Shown piece after piece: positions 35,691 through 44,704 of a DNA stretch of 64,000 nt (its first letter is position 1; every line of letters begins with the position of its first letter). The position numbers and the translations under genes are program-made. The notes beneath the pieces were generated by a model. That model did not search any database. It saw only the letters and a program-made list of their open reading frames with translations, and had not been told where the DNA came from. The DNA comes from Leisingera sp. ANG-Vp (GTDB lineage: Bacteria > Pseudomonadota > Alphaproteobacteria > Rhodobacterales > Rhodobacteraceae): assembly GCF_000813725.1 (NCBI RefSeq), contig NZ_JWLD01000044.1:88540-152539 (forward strand). Direction: 5' to 3'.

Positions 35691-35700
35691 CAACGCTCAA

Positions 35701-36618
35701 TCATGCCCGCACCCCCATCCGGTTCAGCACCAGCTTTTCAATCAGCCCCAGCAGCGCCACCAGCGCCGCCGCCAGGATGGCAGCCGCAAACAGTGCCGAC
35801 CAGATCTGCACGGTCTGCCCATAGTAGCTGCCCGCCAAGAGCCGCGCGCCAAGACCCGCAACCGCGCCAGTCGGCAGCTCACCCACGATGGCGCCCACCA
35901 GCGAGGCGGCAATACCGATCTTCAGCGAGGCAAACAGATACGGCATCGAGGACGGCAGCCGCAATTTCCAGAACCCCTGGGAGGTCGACGCGCTATAGGT
36001 TTTCAGCAGATCCAGCTGCATCGAATCCGGCGCCCGCAGCCCCTTCACCATGCCGACAACGACAGGGAAGAAACTGAGGTAGGCAGAGATCACCGCCTTG
36101 GGAATGATCCCCTGCACCCCGATCGAATAGAGCACCACGATGATCATCGGCGCCAATGCAATGATCGGGATGGTCTGGCTGACAATCGCCCAGGGCATCA
36201 CTGACATATCCATGACGCGGCTGTGCACGATACCGACTGCCAAAAGGATGCCAAGGCCGGTGCCGATGGCAAAGCCCAGGAGCGTCGCGCTCAGGGTTAC
36301 TTGCGCGTGGTAGATCAGGCTGCGTTTCGAAGTGATCTTCTTCTCCACCGTGGTCTTCCACAGTTCCACCGCCACCTGATGCGGCGCCGGCAGCCGCGGG
36401 CGCTCCTGCACCCAGGTGTCGCCAATGGCAAAGGTGTTCTTTGCCACCAGCCCGATTTCGCTCATGTCCCGGCGCGCCTTGGGTGTGGCCGGGGTGACTT
36501 CGGCCCCTGCCCGCTCAGCACCATCCAGAACGCCTTTGATGTTCATCGGCACGCAAGCCGCGTACCAAAGGGTAATGATGGCAGCGAGGACGGTTAGAAC
36601 AGCTATCACACTTTTCAT
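35701..36618 (-). CDS. ABC transporter permease, long N-terminus
   Basis: 305 residues from ATG 36618, which overlaps the GNAT stop as ATGA. A first membrane segment is followed by an unusually long loop of about 75 residues (with GLVAKNTFAIGDTWVQERPRL) before the standard permease core with about five more segments. EAA-type loop: DLLKTYSASTSQGFWKLRLPSSMP. It forms the heterodimeric channel with the 34770 permease. Confidence 0.9.
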   Translation of the reverse strand: MKSVIAVLTVLAAIITLWYAACVPMNIKGVLDGAERAGAEVTPATPKARRDMSEIGLVAKNTFAIGDTWVQERPRLPAPHQVAVELWKTTVEKKITSKRSLIYHAQVTLSATLLGFAIGTGLGILLAVGIVHSRVMDMSVMPWAIVSQTIPIIALAPMIIVVLYSIGVQGIIPKAVISAYLSFFPVVVGMVKGLRAPDSMQLDLLKTYSASTSQGFWKLRLPSSMPYLFASLKIGIAASLVGAIVGELPTGAVAGLGARLLAGSYYGQTVQIWSALFAAAILAAALVALLGLIEKLVLNRMGVRA

Positions 36619-37046
36619 ACCTGCCACTCCATCCGAATTTCCGGCAGCTGGTTGGGCGGCCCGGCATCATATGGGCCAGCCTCAACAAAGCCCTCCCGCT
36701 TATAAAACCTCTGCGCAGGCAGATTGCATTCCTGAGTGGTCAGCCACAGAGACCCGCGCCCGGCTTTCACTTGATCCAACAAGGCCTTGCCAACGCCCTT
36801 GCCACGCTCGCTGCAATAGAGCATGCCAATCCTCTGCGCCTTGGGATCAAACGACAAATATCCTTTGACCGGCTCGCCCGACACCCAGATTTCCCGGTCC
36901 GGCATCACCGTCCGGATGAAGTCTTCCGACTCCTTCAGGCTGTAAGTATCCGGCACCCAATCAGTTGCGGTTTCCCAATCAAAAATGATCTGCGCCATTG
37001 CGGGGATGTCGGCCTCCGTTGCCCTTCTGACTGGCGTATCAGTCAT
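36615..37046 (-). CDS. GNAT-family N-acetyltransferase inside the ABC operon
   Basis: 143 residues from ATG 37046 (MTDTPVRRATEADIPAMAQI). The acetyl-CoA-binding motif is RGKGVGKALL, followed by LWLTTQECNLPAQRFYKREGF, typical of GNAT enzymes. It overlaps the ATPase gene by 8 bp upstream and the permease by 4 bp downstream, so it is translationally tied to transport. The substrate is unknown; an amine product of pyrimidine breakdown such as beta-alanine is only a guess. Confidence 0.85.
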   Translation of the reverse strand: MTDTPVRRATEADIPAMAQIIFDWETATDWVPDTYSLKESEDFIRTVMPDREIWVSGEPVKGYLSFDPKAQRIGMLYCSERGKGVGKALLDQVKAGRGSLWLTTQECNLPAQRFYKREGFVEAGPYDAGPPNQLPEIRMEWQV

Positions 37047-37878
37047 CGCCATGCCCCGCCCTGAGGCCTTCGCGCACCCGGTGGGCAATCTCGATGAACT
37101 CCGGGCTGTCGCGGATATCGAGCGGCCGCTCCTTGGGCAGCGTGCTGTCGATCACATCATGGATGCGGCCCGGCCGCGGCGACATCACAACGATCTTGGT
37201 CGAGAGATACACTGCCTCCGGGATCGAGTGGGTGACAAAGCCAATGGTCTTGTTGGTGCGCGCCCAGAGCTTCAAGAGCTGTTCGTTCAGGTGATCGCGC
37301 ACGATCTCGTCCAGCGCGCCGAAGGGTTCGTCCATCAACAGGATGTCAGCATCGAACGCCAGCGCCCGCGCGATGGAAGCCCGCTGCTGCATGCCGCCCG
37401 ACAGCTGCCAGGGAAACTTGCCGCCAAAGCCCGACAATTCAACAAGTTCAAGCACTTGGCTAACGCGCTTCTCCTGCTCCGCCTTGGAGTATCCCATGAT
37501 CTCCAGCGGCAGCTTGATATTCTTGGCAATGGTCCGCCACGGGTAGAGCCCCGCGGCCTGAAACACATAGCCATAAGCCCGGTTGCGGCGCGCCTCATCC
37601 GGGGTCATGCCGTTCACGGAAAGGCTGCCGCCGGTCGGTGTCTCCAGCGCAGCAATACAGCGCAGAAACGTTGTTTTGCCGCAGCCGGACGGGCCGATGA
37701 AGGAGACAAAATCGCCCTTGTTGATCTCCAGGCTCACATCTTTCAGCGCGTGCACCGGGCCGTCATTGGTCTCAAACGTCAGATCCAGGTTCTTTGCCTC
37801 GATCACGCAGTCTGCGGGACCTGTTGCGGAAGCGGCGGCCTCGGGACGGATTGCCTGGGTGGTCGTTTCCATATTCAT
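37039..37878 (-). CDS. ABC transporter ATP-binding protein (nitrate/sulfonate/pyrimidine type)
   Basis: 279 residues. Walker A GPSGCGKTT near residue 66, Q-loop region YGYVFQAAGLYPWRT, signature LSGGMQQRASIARAL, Walker B ILLMDEPFGALD and switch His in GFVTHSIPEAVYL. The N-terminal 25 residues are extra and polar. It drives import through the two permeases. It is followed by the overlapping GNAT gene. Confidence 0.93.
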   Translation of the reverse strand: MNMETTTQAIRPEAAASATGPADCVIEAKNLDLTFETNDGPVHALKDVSLEINKGDFVSFIGPSGCGKTTFLRCIAALETPTGGSLSVNGMTPDEARRNRAYGYVFQAAGLYPWRTIAKNIKLPLEIMGYSKAEQEKRVSQVLELVELSGFGGKFPWQLSGGMQQRASIARALAFDADILLMDEPFGALDEIVRDHLNEQLLKLWARTNKTIGFVTHSIPEAVYLSTKIVVMSPRPGRIHDVIDSTLPKERPLDIRDSPEFIEIAHRVREGLRAGHGDD

Positions 37879-37938
37879 ATCTTCGCCTTGATTTCACACA
37901 GGAAAACGGGCCGCCGATACCGGCAGCCCGCTCCTGAA

Positions 37939-39393
37939 TTACACGCCTGTCGCCGGGATGCCGCTGCGCTCCACCGGACGCGGCGCGGTCAGCTCTTTCC
38001 AGGTCGACAGCGCCCTGTTCACCGTAGTGTTGGCCTCGCGCTCGACAAACTTGCCGTGGCCCTCCTGGCAGCGGATCTCGCCGTCATGCACCGCCACATG
38101 GCCGCGGGTCAGGGTAAAGCGTGGCAGGCCCTTCACCTCATGCCCCTCGAACACATTGTAGTCGATCGAGGACTGCTGAGTGCCTGCCGAGATGGTCTTG
38201 GTCTTGGCCGGATCCCAGACCACCAGATCGGCATCGGCGCCTACCAGAACGGCACCCTTTTTCGGATAGCAATTCAGGATCTTGGCGATGTTGGTCGAGG
38301 TTACAGCCACAAACTCATTAGGAGTCAGGCGGCCGGTTTCAACACCGTGGGTCCACAGCATCGGCATCCGGTCCTCAAGGCCGCCGGTACCATTGGGGAT
38401 CTTGGTGAAATCGCCGACGCCATAGCGCTTCTGCTCCGTCGTAAAGGCGCAATGGTCCGTCGCCACCACCGACAGCGAGCCCGATTGCAGGCCGGCCCAC
38501 AAGCTGTCCTGATGCTGCTTGTTGCGGAACGGCGGCGACATCACCCGGCGGGCTGCGTGGTCCCAGTCCTTGTTGAAATATTCGCTCTCATCCAGAGTCA
38601 GATGCTGGATCAAGGGCTCGCCCCAGACCCGCTTGCCCTGCATGCGTGCGCGGCGGATGGCCTCGTGGCTGTCCTCGCAGGAAGTATGCACCACATACAG
38701 CGGCACACCCGCCATATCGGCAATCATGATGGCTCGGTTGGTGGCCTCGCCCTCCACCTGCGGCGGGCGGGAATAGGCGTGTGCTTCGGGGCCGTTGTTG
38801 CCCTCGGCCAGAAGCTTCGCCGACAGTTCTGCCACCACATCGCCGTTTTCCGCATGCACCATGGCGATGCCGCCCAGCTCTGCCAGGCGCTGGAAGGAGG
38901 CATAAAGCTCATCATCGTTCACCATCAAGGCACCCTTGTAGGCCATGAAGTGCTTGAAGGTGTTGATGCCGCGCTCCTGCACCACGGTCTTCATATCGTC
39001 AAAGACCTGCTCGCCCCACCAGGTTACCGCCATGTGGAAGGAGTAGTCGCAATTGGCACGGGTCGATTTGTTGTCCCAGCGCTTCAGCGCATCCAGCAGG
39101 CTCTCGCCAGGGTTGGGCAGCGCAAAATCCACCACCATCGTGGTGCCGCCTGCCAGGCCCGCACGGGTGCCGCTTTCAAAATCGTCAGAGCTGTACGTGC
39201 CCATGAAGGGCATCTCCAGGTGGGTATGCGGGTCAATCCCGCCCGGCATCACATAGCAGCCGGTGGCGTCGAGCTCCTCATCGCCTTTCAGACCCTGGCC
39301 GATCTGTGTGATCACGCCGTTTTCGATCAGAACATCCGCCTTATAAGTCAGATCGGCGGTTACGATAGTGCCGTTCCGGATGACTTTACTCAT
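37939..39393 (-). CDS. hydA: Dihydropyrimidinase (hydantoinase)
   Basis: 484 residues. Metal-site motifs: GGIDPHTHLEMPFMG (His pair), FKHFMAYKGALMV with the lysine that becomes carbamylated, VHAENGDVV, and YVVHTSCEDSHEAIRRAR. It hydrolyses dihydrouracil or dihydrothymine to N-carbamoyl-beta-alanine or the methyl analogue, the second step of reductive pyrimidine catabolism. It follows the carbamoylase gene and feeds that enzyme. Confidence 0.95.
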   Translation of the reverse strand: MSKVIRNGTIVTADLTYKADVLIENGVITQIGQGLKGDEELDATGCYVMPGGIDPHTHLEMPFMGTYSSDDFESGTRAGLAGGTTMVVDFALPNPGESLLDALKRWDNKSTRANCDYSFHMAVTWWGEQVFDDMKTVVQERGINTFKHFMAYKGALMVNDDELYASFQRLAELGGIAMVHAENGDVVAELSAKLLAEGNNGPEAHAYSRPPQVEGEATNRAIMIADMAGVPLYVVHTSCEDSHEAIRRARMQGKRVWGEPLIQHLTLDESEYFNKDWDHAARRVMSPPFRNKQHQDSLWAGLQSGSLSVVATDHCAFTTEQKRYGVGDFTKIPNGTGGLEDRMPMLWTHGVETGRLTPNEFVAVTSTNIAKILNCYPKKGAVLVGADADLVVWDPAKTKTISAGTQQSSIDYNVFEGHEVKGLPRFTLTRGHVAVHDGEIRCQEGHGKFVEREANTTVNRALSTWKELTAPRPVERSGIPATGV

Positions 39394-39463
39394 GATTGCA
39401 ACTCCCTGAATTGGGGCGTCTTTTCACGCCTCCGCTTGTCTCTTTCGCTGTCTGGCGCAGCTC

Positions 39464-39522
39464 TTTCATCTTGCTGGAAATACTCCGGGGAGCGGCCCCG
39501 CGGGCCGCAGGGGCAGCGCCCC
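39464..39522 (-). repeat. Dispersed GGAGTATTT-type element, copy C
   Basis: Read on the minus strand: GGGGCGCTGCCCC, then CCGCGGGGCCGCTCC, CCGGAGTATTT, CCAGCAAGATGAAAG. It starts right after the upstream gene's stop and points in the transcription direction, as copies A and B do. Confidence 0.65.
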
Positions 39523-40773
39523 TTATCCCACGATTTCCGCAGTTTCGACCACTGCATGGAACAGCACGTTGGCGCCCGCTTCGGCCCATTCCTTGCTGAT
39601 CTCCTCCGCCTCATTGTGGCTGAGGCCGTCGACACAGGGGCACATCACCATGGCGGTCGGTGCCACCCGGTTGATCCAGCAGGCATCATGGCCTGCGCCG
39701 GAAATGATATCGAGATGCGAATAACCCAGCCGCTCTGCTGCGCTGCGCACTGCGGTGACACAACCCTCGTCAAAGGCAACGGGATCAAAGCCGCCAACTT
39801 TCTCGAACTCGATTTCCACCCCCATCGCCTCGGCGATTTCGCTGGCCTTTTCGCGCAGGCGGTTCTCCATATCGGTAATCACGTCCAATTCCGGGCTTCG
39901 GAAATCAACGGTAAAGACCGCCTTGCCCGGGATCACATTGCGCGAGTTCGGATAAACGTCGATATGGCCGGCCGCGCCAACCGCGTGCGGCGCATGGCTC
40001 CAGGCAATCTCGTCTACAGTTTCCAGAATACGTGCCATCGCAAGGCCAGCATTGCGGCGCATCGGCATCGGTGTGGAGCCGGTATGGGCATCCTTGCCGG
40101 TGATCGTCACCTGCGTCCAGCTGAGACCCTGTCCATGTGTCACCACGCCGATGTCCTTGCCTTCGGCCTCGAGGATCGGCCCCTGTTCGATGTGCAGCTC
40201 GAAGAAGGCATGCATCCTGCGGGCACCGGTTTCCTCGTCGCCCCGCCAGCCGATGCGGCTCAGCTCATCGCCGAATTTCTTGCCCTCGGCATCCTCCCGG
40301 TCATAGGCCCAGTCCTGGGTGTGAATGCCGGCAAAGACACCGGAGGACAGCATGGCCGGGGCAAAGCGCGTCCCTTCCTCGTTGGTGAAATTGGTCACCA
40401 CAATCGGATGCTTGGTCTTGATGTTCATATCGTTGAGCGAGCGGATCAGCTCCAGCCCGCCCAGCACGCCCAAGACACCGTCGTATTTTCCGCCGGTCGG
40501 CTGGGTGTCCAGATGCGAGCCCACGTAGACAGGCAGCGCGTCCGGATCGGTGCCTTCACGCCGCGCAAACATGTTGCCCATCTGGTCCAGACCCATGGTG
40601 CAGCCTTCAGCCTTGCACCATTTCTCAAACAGAGCCCGGCCCTCGCCATCCTCGTCCGTCAGCGTCTGGCGGTTGTTGCCGCCAGCAATCCCGGGGCCGA
40701 TTTTGGCCATCTCCATCAGGCTGTCCCACAGCCTGTCGCCATTGATTTTCAGATTCTGTCCAAGCGACGTCAT
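39523..40773 (-). CDS. M20-type amidohydrolase: beta-ureidopropionase / N-carbamoyl amino acid hydrolase
   Basis: 416 residues. Di-metal peptidase family motifs: YVGSHLDTQPTGGKYDGVLG, NFTNEEGTRFAPAM, FELHIEQGPILE and ISGAGHDACWINRVAP. It would split N-carbamoyl-beta-alanine to beta-alanine, CO2 and ammonia, the third step of the pathway; allantoate amidohydrolase is the close alternative, but the dihydropyrimidinase neighbour favours ureidopropionase. First gene of the minus-strand operon, 119 bp downstream of the RutR-type operator. Confidence 0.9.
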   Translation of the reverse strand: MTSLGQNLKINGDRLWDSLMEMAKIGPGIAGGNNRQTLTDEDGEGRALFEKWCKAEGCTMGLDQMGNMFARREGTDPDALPVYVGSHLDTQPTGGKYDGVLGVLGGLELIRSLNDMNIKTKHPIVVTNFTNEEGTRFAPAMLSSGVFAGIHTQDWAYDREDAEGKKFGDELSRIGWRGDEETGARRMHAFFELHIEQGPILEAEGKDIGVVTHGQGLSWTQVTITGKDAHTGSTPMPMRRNAGLAMARILETVDEIAWSHAPHAVGAAGHIDVYPNSRNVIPGKAVFTVDFRSPELDVITDMENRLREKASEIAEAMGVEIEFEKVGGFDPVAFDEGCVTAVRSAAERLGYSHLDIISGAGHDACWINRVAPTAMVMCPCVDGLSHNEAEEISKEWAEAGANVLFHAVVETAEIVG

Positions 40774-40891
40774 CTCGAGCTTCCTTCCCTGTTCACCTGT
40801 CTTTGCAGGTTTCGGCCGGCGTTCTCGCCGTTTCCGGTGGCTTTGAGTGCTGGCCTTTCACCGAGCCGGTCCGCCTGGATCCGGCCAATGA

Positions 40892-40909
40892 TTTGACCAA
40901 CTGGTCAAA
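40892..40909. promoter_or_regulatory. RutR-type operator
   Basis: TTTGACCA-AC-TGGTCAAA is a perfect inverted repeat that matches the E. coli RutR consensus TTGACCAnnTGGTCAA at every fixed base. It lies between the divergent rutR and catabolic operon, so RutR probably controls both; uracil or thymine should release it. Confidence 0.88.
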
Positions 40910-41041
40910 CTCACGCTATCACGGGTTCACACTCAGTCAAGAAATTGCCGCGCCCCTCTTGAAAAAATCGGCCCTTTTGCCGGAAATAGGTGAAATTCCG
41001 CGCTTCAGCTGGCAGGTGCGGCAAAACAGACAAGGACGGAC

Positions 41042-41656
41042 ATGCCCGCAGACCGCGCGCCCACCCGAATTCAGAAGAAGAATCGCGCCGCAATTCTGGA
41101 GGCCGCTCTGGATGTGTTTTCCAGCCACGGCTTCCGCGGCTCCACCGTGGATCAGATCGCCAAGGCGGCGGGGTTGTCGAAACCGAACCTGCTCTATTAC
41201 TTCCCTTCCAAGGAAGCGATTTTCAATGAGCTGATGGCCGGGCTTCTGGACACCTGGCTGGATCCGCTCAGAGCGCTTAATCCGGAGGGGGATCCGCTGG
41301 AGGAAATCCTCGCTTACGTGCAGCGCAAACTGCAGATGAGCCGGGATTTCCCAAGGGAGAGCCGACTGTATGCCAATGAGATCGTGCAGGGCGCGCCGCG
41401 TTTGCATGATGTCATCGCAAGCGATCTGAATGTGCTGGTTGAGGAAAAGGCCCGGCTTCTGCAGGGCTGGATGGATGCCGGCCGGATCAACCAGGCGCAT
41501 CCCAAGCACCTCTTGTTTTCGATCTGGTCGCTGACACAGCACTATGCGGATTTCGACGCCCAGGTACGCACGCTGATGGGCACTGAAGACCCCTTTGACG
41601 CGGCGCCGCAATACTTGGAAACTCTTTACCGCCGGATGCTTACGCCGCAAAACTGA
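41042..41656 (+). CDS. rutR: RutR-like TetR-family regulator of pyrimidine catabolism
   Basis: 204 residues. Helix-turn-helix region RAAILEAALDVFSSHGFRGSTVDQIAKAAG and LSKPNLLYYFPSKEAIF (residues 14-60), with the RutR-like C-terminal ligand domain (ESRLYANEIVQGAP, LLFSIWSLTQHYADF). RutR is released from DNA by uracil or thymine. It is divergent from the hydantoinase/ABC operon and convergent with preA; no rutA-F genes are present, so it controls the reductive route here. Confidence 0.92.
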   Translation: MPADRAPTRIQKKNRAAILEAALDVFSSHGFRGSTVDQIAKAAGLSKPNLLYYFPSKEAIFNELMAGLLDTWLDPLRALNPEGDPLEEILAYVQRKLQMSRDFPRESRLYANEIVQGAPRLHDVIASDLNVLVEEKARLLQGWMDAGRINQAHPKHLLFSIWSLTQHYADFDAQVRTLMGTEDPFDAAPQYLETLYRRMLTPQN

Positions 41657-41745
41657 TGCCAAGATCAGTTTTCGCATTCCCGCAATGGAAACTCTCCCGC
41701 GCCCGCAGGTGCCATCAGCTATGCTGATGCCCCCTTGGCGGCCTT

Positions 41746-41780
41746 GGGCCCGGCGCCGCGCTTTGCGCGGCGCCGGGCCC
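41746..41780. terminator. Perfect 15-bp hairpin between rutR and preA
   Basis: GGGCCCGGCGCCGCG / CGCGGCGCCGGGCCC with a five-base loop between two convergent genes. It is very stable but lacks a T run; probably a bidirectional transcription or RNA-stability barrier. Confidence 0.65.
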
Positions 41781-41854
41781 AACGGGAGACGGTCTCCTGC
41801 CAAGGAGGCCGGCGACGGGCGGGAGGACACCCGAAGCCGGCCGCCTCAGCAATG

Positions 41855-43159
41855 TTATTCCGCTGCTGTGGCGGAGGGGTTGTTGGGATGGGTGGTCCAG
41901 TTGGCGTAGTCGCCCGAAACCACCTCGCCGGTGCGTTCGTCGATCTGCCCTGCTGCGACCTCCTCCATGGTGATGCAGCCCTCAACCGGGCAGACATTCA
42001 CACAAAGGTTGCAGGCAACGCATTCGTCGTCCTTCACCGTGAAAACCCGGTCTTCGCTCATCGCAATTGCCTGATGCGAGGTATCTTCGCAGGCCGCATA
42101 GCAGCGTCCGCATTTGATGCAGTCGTCCTGATTGATCTTCGCCTTGGTCACAAAGTTCAGATCAAGATACTGCCAGTCGGTCACATTCGGCACTGCCATG
42201 CCGATGAAATCCTGGGTGGAGGTATAGCCCTTCTCATCCATCCAGTTGGACAGGCCGGAGATCATCTCCTTCACCACGTTGAAGCCATAGGTCATGGCCG
42301 CGGTGCAGACCTGCACGTTGCCTGCGCCCATCGCCATGAATTCCGCCGCATCGCGCCAGGTGGTCACGCCGCCAATGGCAGAGATCGGCAGCCCGCGGGT
42401 CTGCGCATCCCGGGCGATTTCCGCCACCATATTCAGCGCAATCGGCTTTACCGCCGGGCCGCAATAGCCGCCATGGGTGCCCTTGCCGCCAATGGTCGGC
42501 TCCGGCGCCATGCTGTCGAGATCCACCGAAGTGATCGAGTTGATGGTGTTGATCAGGCTGACCGCATCGGCATTGCCCGCATTTGCAGCCCGCGCCGGGT
42601 GGCGGATGTCAGTGATGTTCGGGGTCAGCTTCACGATCACAGGCTTGGAGTAGTACTTCTTGCACCACTCGGTGACCATCTGGATGTATTCCGGCACCTG
42701 CCCCACGGCGGAACCCATGCCGCGTTCGGCCATGCCATGCGGGCAGCCGAAGTTCAGCTCAATCCCGTCGGCACCGGTGGCCTCGACCTGGGGCAGGATG
42801 TCCTTCCAGGCCTGCTCCTCGCAGGGCACCATGATCGAGACGATGACGGCGCGGTCCGGGTAGTCTTTCTTGACCCGGGTGATTTCCTCGAGGTTGGTCT
42901 GCAGCGGGCGGTCGGTGATCAGCTCAATGTTGTTGAGGCCCAGGAGGCGCCGGTCAGCCCCCCAGATCGCGCCATAGCGCGGGCCATTTACATTGACCAC
43001 CGGCGGACCTTCAGCGCCCAGCGTTTTCCAGACCACACCGCCCCAGCCGGCCTCAAAGGCGCGGCGGACGTTGTATTCCTTATCGGTTGGCGGCGCAGAG
43101 GCCAGCCAGAACGGGTTGGGGGATTTGATCCCCAGAAATTCTGTTGTCAGATCAGCCAT
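41855..43159 (-). CDS. preA: NAD-dependent dihydropyrimidine dehydrogenase, subunit PreA
   Basis: 434 residues from ATG 43159 (MADLTTEFLGIKSPNPFWLA). An FMN-binding dihydroorotate dehydrogenase-like barrel (NFGCPHGMAERGMG with the active-site region; VKLTPNITDI; ISAIGGVTTWRDA) is followed by two C-terminal 4Fe-4S clusters (CIKCGRCYAACEDT and CVACNLCVNVCPVEGC). With PreT it reduces uracil or thymine, the first step of the pathway. It ends with a tail of about 35 residues. Confidence 0.95.
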   Translation of the reverse strand: MADLTTEFLGIKSPNPFWLASAPPTDKEYNVRRAFEAGWGGVVWKTLGAEGPPVVNVNGPRYGAIWGADRRLLGLNNIELITDRPLQTNLEEITRVKKDYPDRAVIVSIMVPCEEQAWKDILPQVEATGADGIELNFGCPHGMAERGMGSAVGQVPEYIQMVTEWCKKYYSKPVIVKLTPNITDIRHPARAANAGNADAVSLINTINSITSVDLDSMAPEPTIGGKGTHGGYCGPAVKPIALNMVAEIARDAQTRGLPISAIGGVTTWRDAAEFMAMGAGNVQVCTAAMTYGFNVVKEMISGLSNWMDEKGYTSTQDFIGMAVPNVTDWQYLDLNFVTKAKINQDDCIKCGRCYAACEDTSHQAIAMSEDRVFTVKDDECVACNLCVNVCPVEGCITMEEVAAGQIDERTGEVVSGDYANWTTHPNNPSATAAE

Positions 43160-43213
43160 TTGATCTCTCCTCTTAAGGCTCGCTTGGCGCCGCCGGTGCG
43201 CGCCCAAGCTGGC

Positions 43214-44548
43214 TCAGCCCATCAGGCTGGAGTGAATGTCCATTGCGGCATCGCGGCCCTCGGCCACGGCGGTCACGGTGAGATCCTCGCCGCCCGAGGC
43301 GCAGTCGCCCCCGGCCCAGACCCCGGCCACCGAAGTGCGCCCGGTTTCCGTGACCTTGATCTTTCGGCCCTCAAGCTCCAGCGCATCCGGCTGGCCTTCC
43401 AGCGTCTGGCCGATGGCTTTGAAGACCTGATCGGCGGCCAGCCGCACGGTCTCGCCGGTGCCGGAGACTTTGCCGTCGGCAACCGCAGTATACTCCAATT
43501 CGATCTCGGCTGCCGAACCATTGCCATGCACCGCCTTGGGCATGACGTTGAACATCAGCTTGACGCCCTTGGAGGCCGCGAGATCCTGTTCGAACCGGCT
43601 GGCGCCCATGTCATCGCGGCTGCGCCGGTAGGCGATGGTGACGTTTTCTGCCCCCAGCAGTTTCGACTGCACCGCGGCGTCCACCGCGGTCATGCCGCCG
43701 CCGATCACCACCACATTGCGGCCCACCGGCAGCGCGGTCAGATCATCCGCCTGGCGCAGTTCGGCAATAAATTCCACCGCGTCACGGACACCGTCCTTGT
43801 CCTCGCCCGGTGCGCGCAGGGCGTTGACGCCTGCCAAACCGATGGACAGGAACACAGCATCATTATCCGCCTTCAGAGCGTCCAGGGAAAGCTCCGCGCC
43901 CAGCTTCTTACCGTAATCCATTGTAATGCCGCCGATTTGCAGCAGCCACTCCACTTCCCGCGCGGCAAAGTCGTTGGTGGACTTATAGGCGGCAATGCCG
44001 AATTCGTTGAGACCGCCCGCCTTGGATTTGGCGTCATAGATCACCACGTCATGACCTAGCATGGCCAGCCGGTGCGCGGCCGCCAGGCCTGCGGGGCCGG
44101 CGCCAACCACGGCAACTTTCTTGCCGGATGCGGCTGCGCGGGTGAAGGGGTGTTCGCCCTTCTCCATCAGCGTGTCGGTCGCATAGCGCTGCAGGCGGCC
44201 GATCTCCACAGGCTTGCCTTCAGCAGTCTCCCGCACGCAGGCCTCTTCGCAGAGCGTCTCAGTCGGGCAGACCCTGGCGCACATGCCGCCAAGGATGTTC
44301 TGCTCCAGAATGGTGCGGGCGGCGCTTTCAGCGTGGCCCGCCTGGATCTCCCGGATGAACTGGGGAATGTCGATGCTGGTCGGACAGGCCGTCATGCAGG
44401 GCGCGTCATAGCAGAAGTAGCAGCGGTCCGCTGCCACCGCTGCCTCATGCGCGTCATAAGCCGGGTGCAGGTCCGAGAAATTTTCGGCGATCCCCGCAGC
44501 GTCAAGCCGCGCTGCCTGAATGCCGGATGCCTGATGGCTGGTCGCCAT
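43214..44548 (-). CDS. preT: Dihydropyrimidine dehydrogenase, subunit PreT
   Basis: 444 residues. N-terminal Fe-S cysteines (CYFCYDAPCMTACPTSIDIP; CARVCPTETLCEEAC), an FAD site (VAVVGAGPAGLAAAHRLAML near residue 149) and an NAD(P) site (NVVVIGGGMTAVDAAVQ). It passes electrons from NADH to PreA. A weaker RutR-type repeat lies 58-73 bp upstream of its ATG. Start MATSHQASGIQAARL chosen at 44548. Confidence 0.94.
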   Translation of the reverse strand: MATSHQASGIQAARLDAAGIAENFSDLHPAYDAHEAAVAADRCYFCYDAPCMTACPTSIDIPQFIREIQAGHAESAARTILEQNILGGMCARVCPTETLCEEACVRETAEGKPVEIGRLQRYATDTLMEKGEHPFTRAAASGKKVAVVGAGPAGLAAAHRLAMLGHDVVIYDAKSKAGGLNEFGIAAYKSTNDFAAREVEWLLQIGGITMDYGKKLGAELSLDALKADNDAVFLSIGLAGVNALRAPGEDKDGVRDAVEFIAELRQADDLTALPVGRNVVVIGGGMTAVDAAVQSKLLGAENVTIAYRRSRDDMGASRFEQDLAASKGVKLMFNVMPKAVHGNGSAAEIELEYTAVADGKVSGTGETVRLAADQVFKAIGQTLEGQPDALELEGRKIKVTETGRTSVAGVWAGGDCASGGEDLTVTAVAEGRDAAMDIHSSLMG

Positions 44549-44605
44549 TGGGTGTCTCCCTGATTTTGCGTTTTTCTTGCCTTCCAGAGTGCCACAGTCT
44601 GATTT

Positions 44606-44621
44606 TTTATCAACTGGTAAA
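44606..44621. promoter_or_regulatory. Weaker RutR-type operator upstream of preT
   Basis: TTTATCA-AC-TGGTAAA keeps the spacing and the CA-AC-TGGT core of the site at 40892, with one arm mismatch. It would let RutR also control preT-preA. Confidence 0.65.
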
Positions 44622-44704
44622 ATTTTGATCAGGGCAAAAAATAAGCTGCTCCGGCAGGAACAGCTTGCAAATCACTGATTTGACGAGAGAAGTCTGAAAG
44701 CGGT

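Noticed and set aside
36985-40896. A 1303-codon open frame on the plus strand across the ABC ATPase, dihydropyrimidinase and amidohydrolase genes
   Set aside because: It is antisense to well-recognised genes, rich in His/Gln/Arg with no domain, and arises from the GC-rich codon pattern of the opposite strand.
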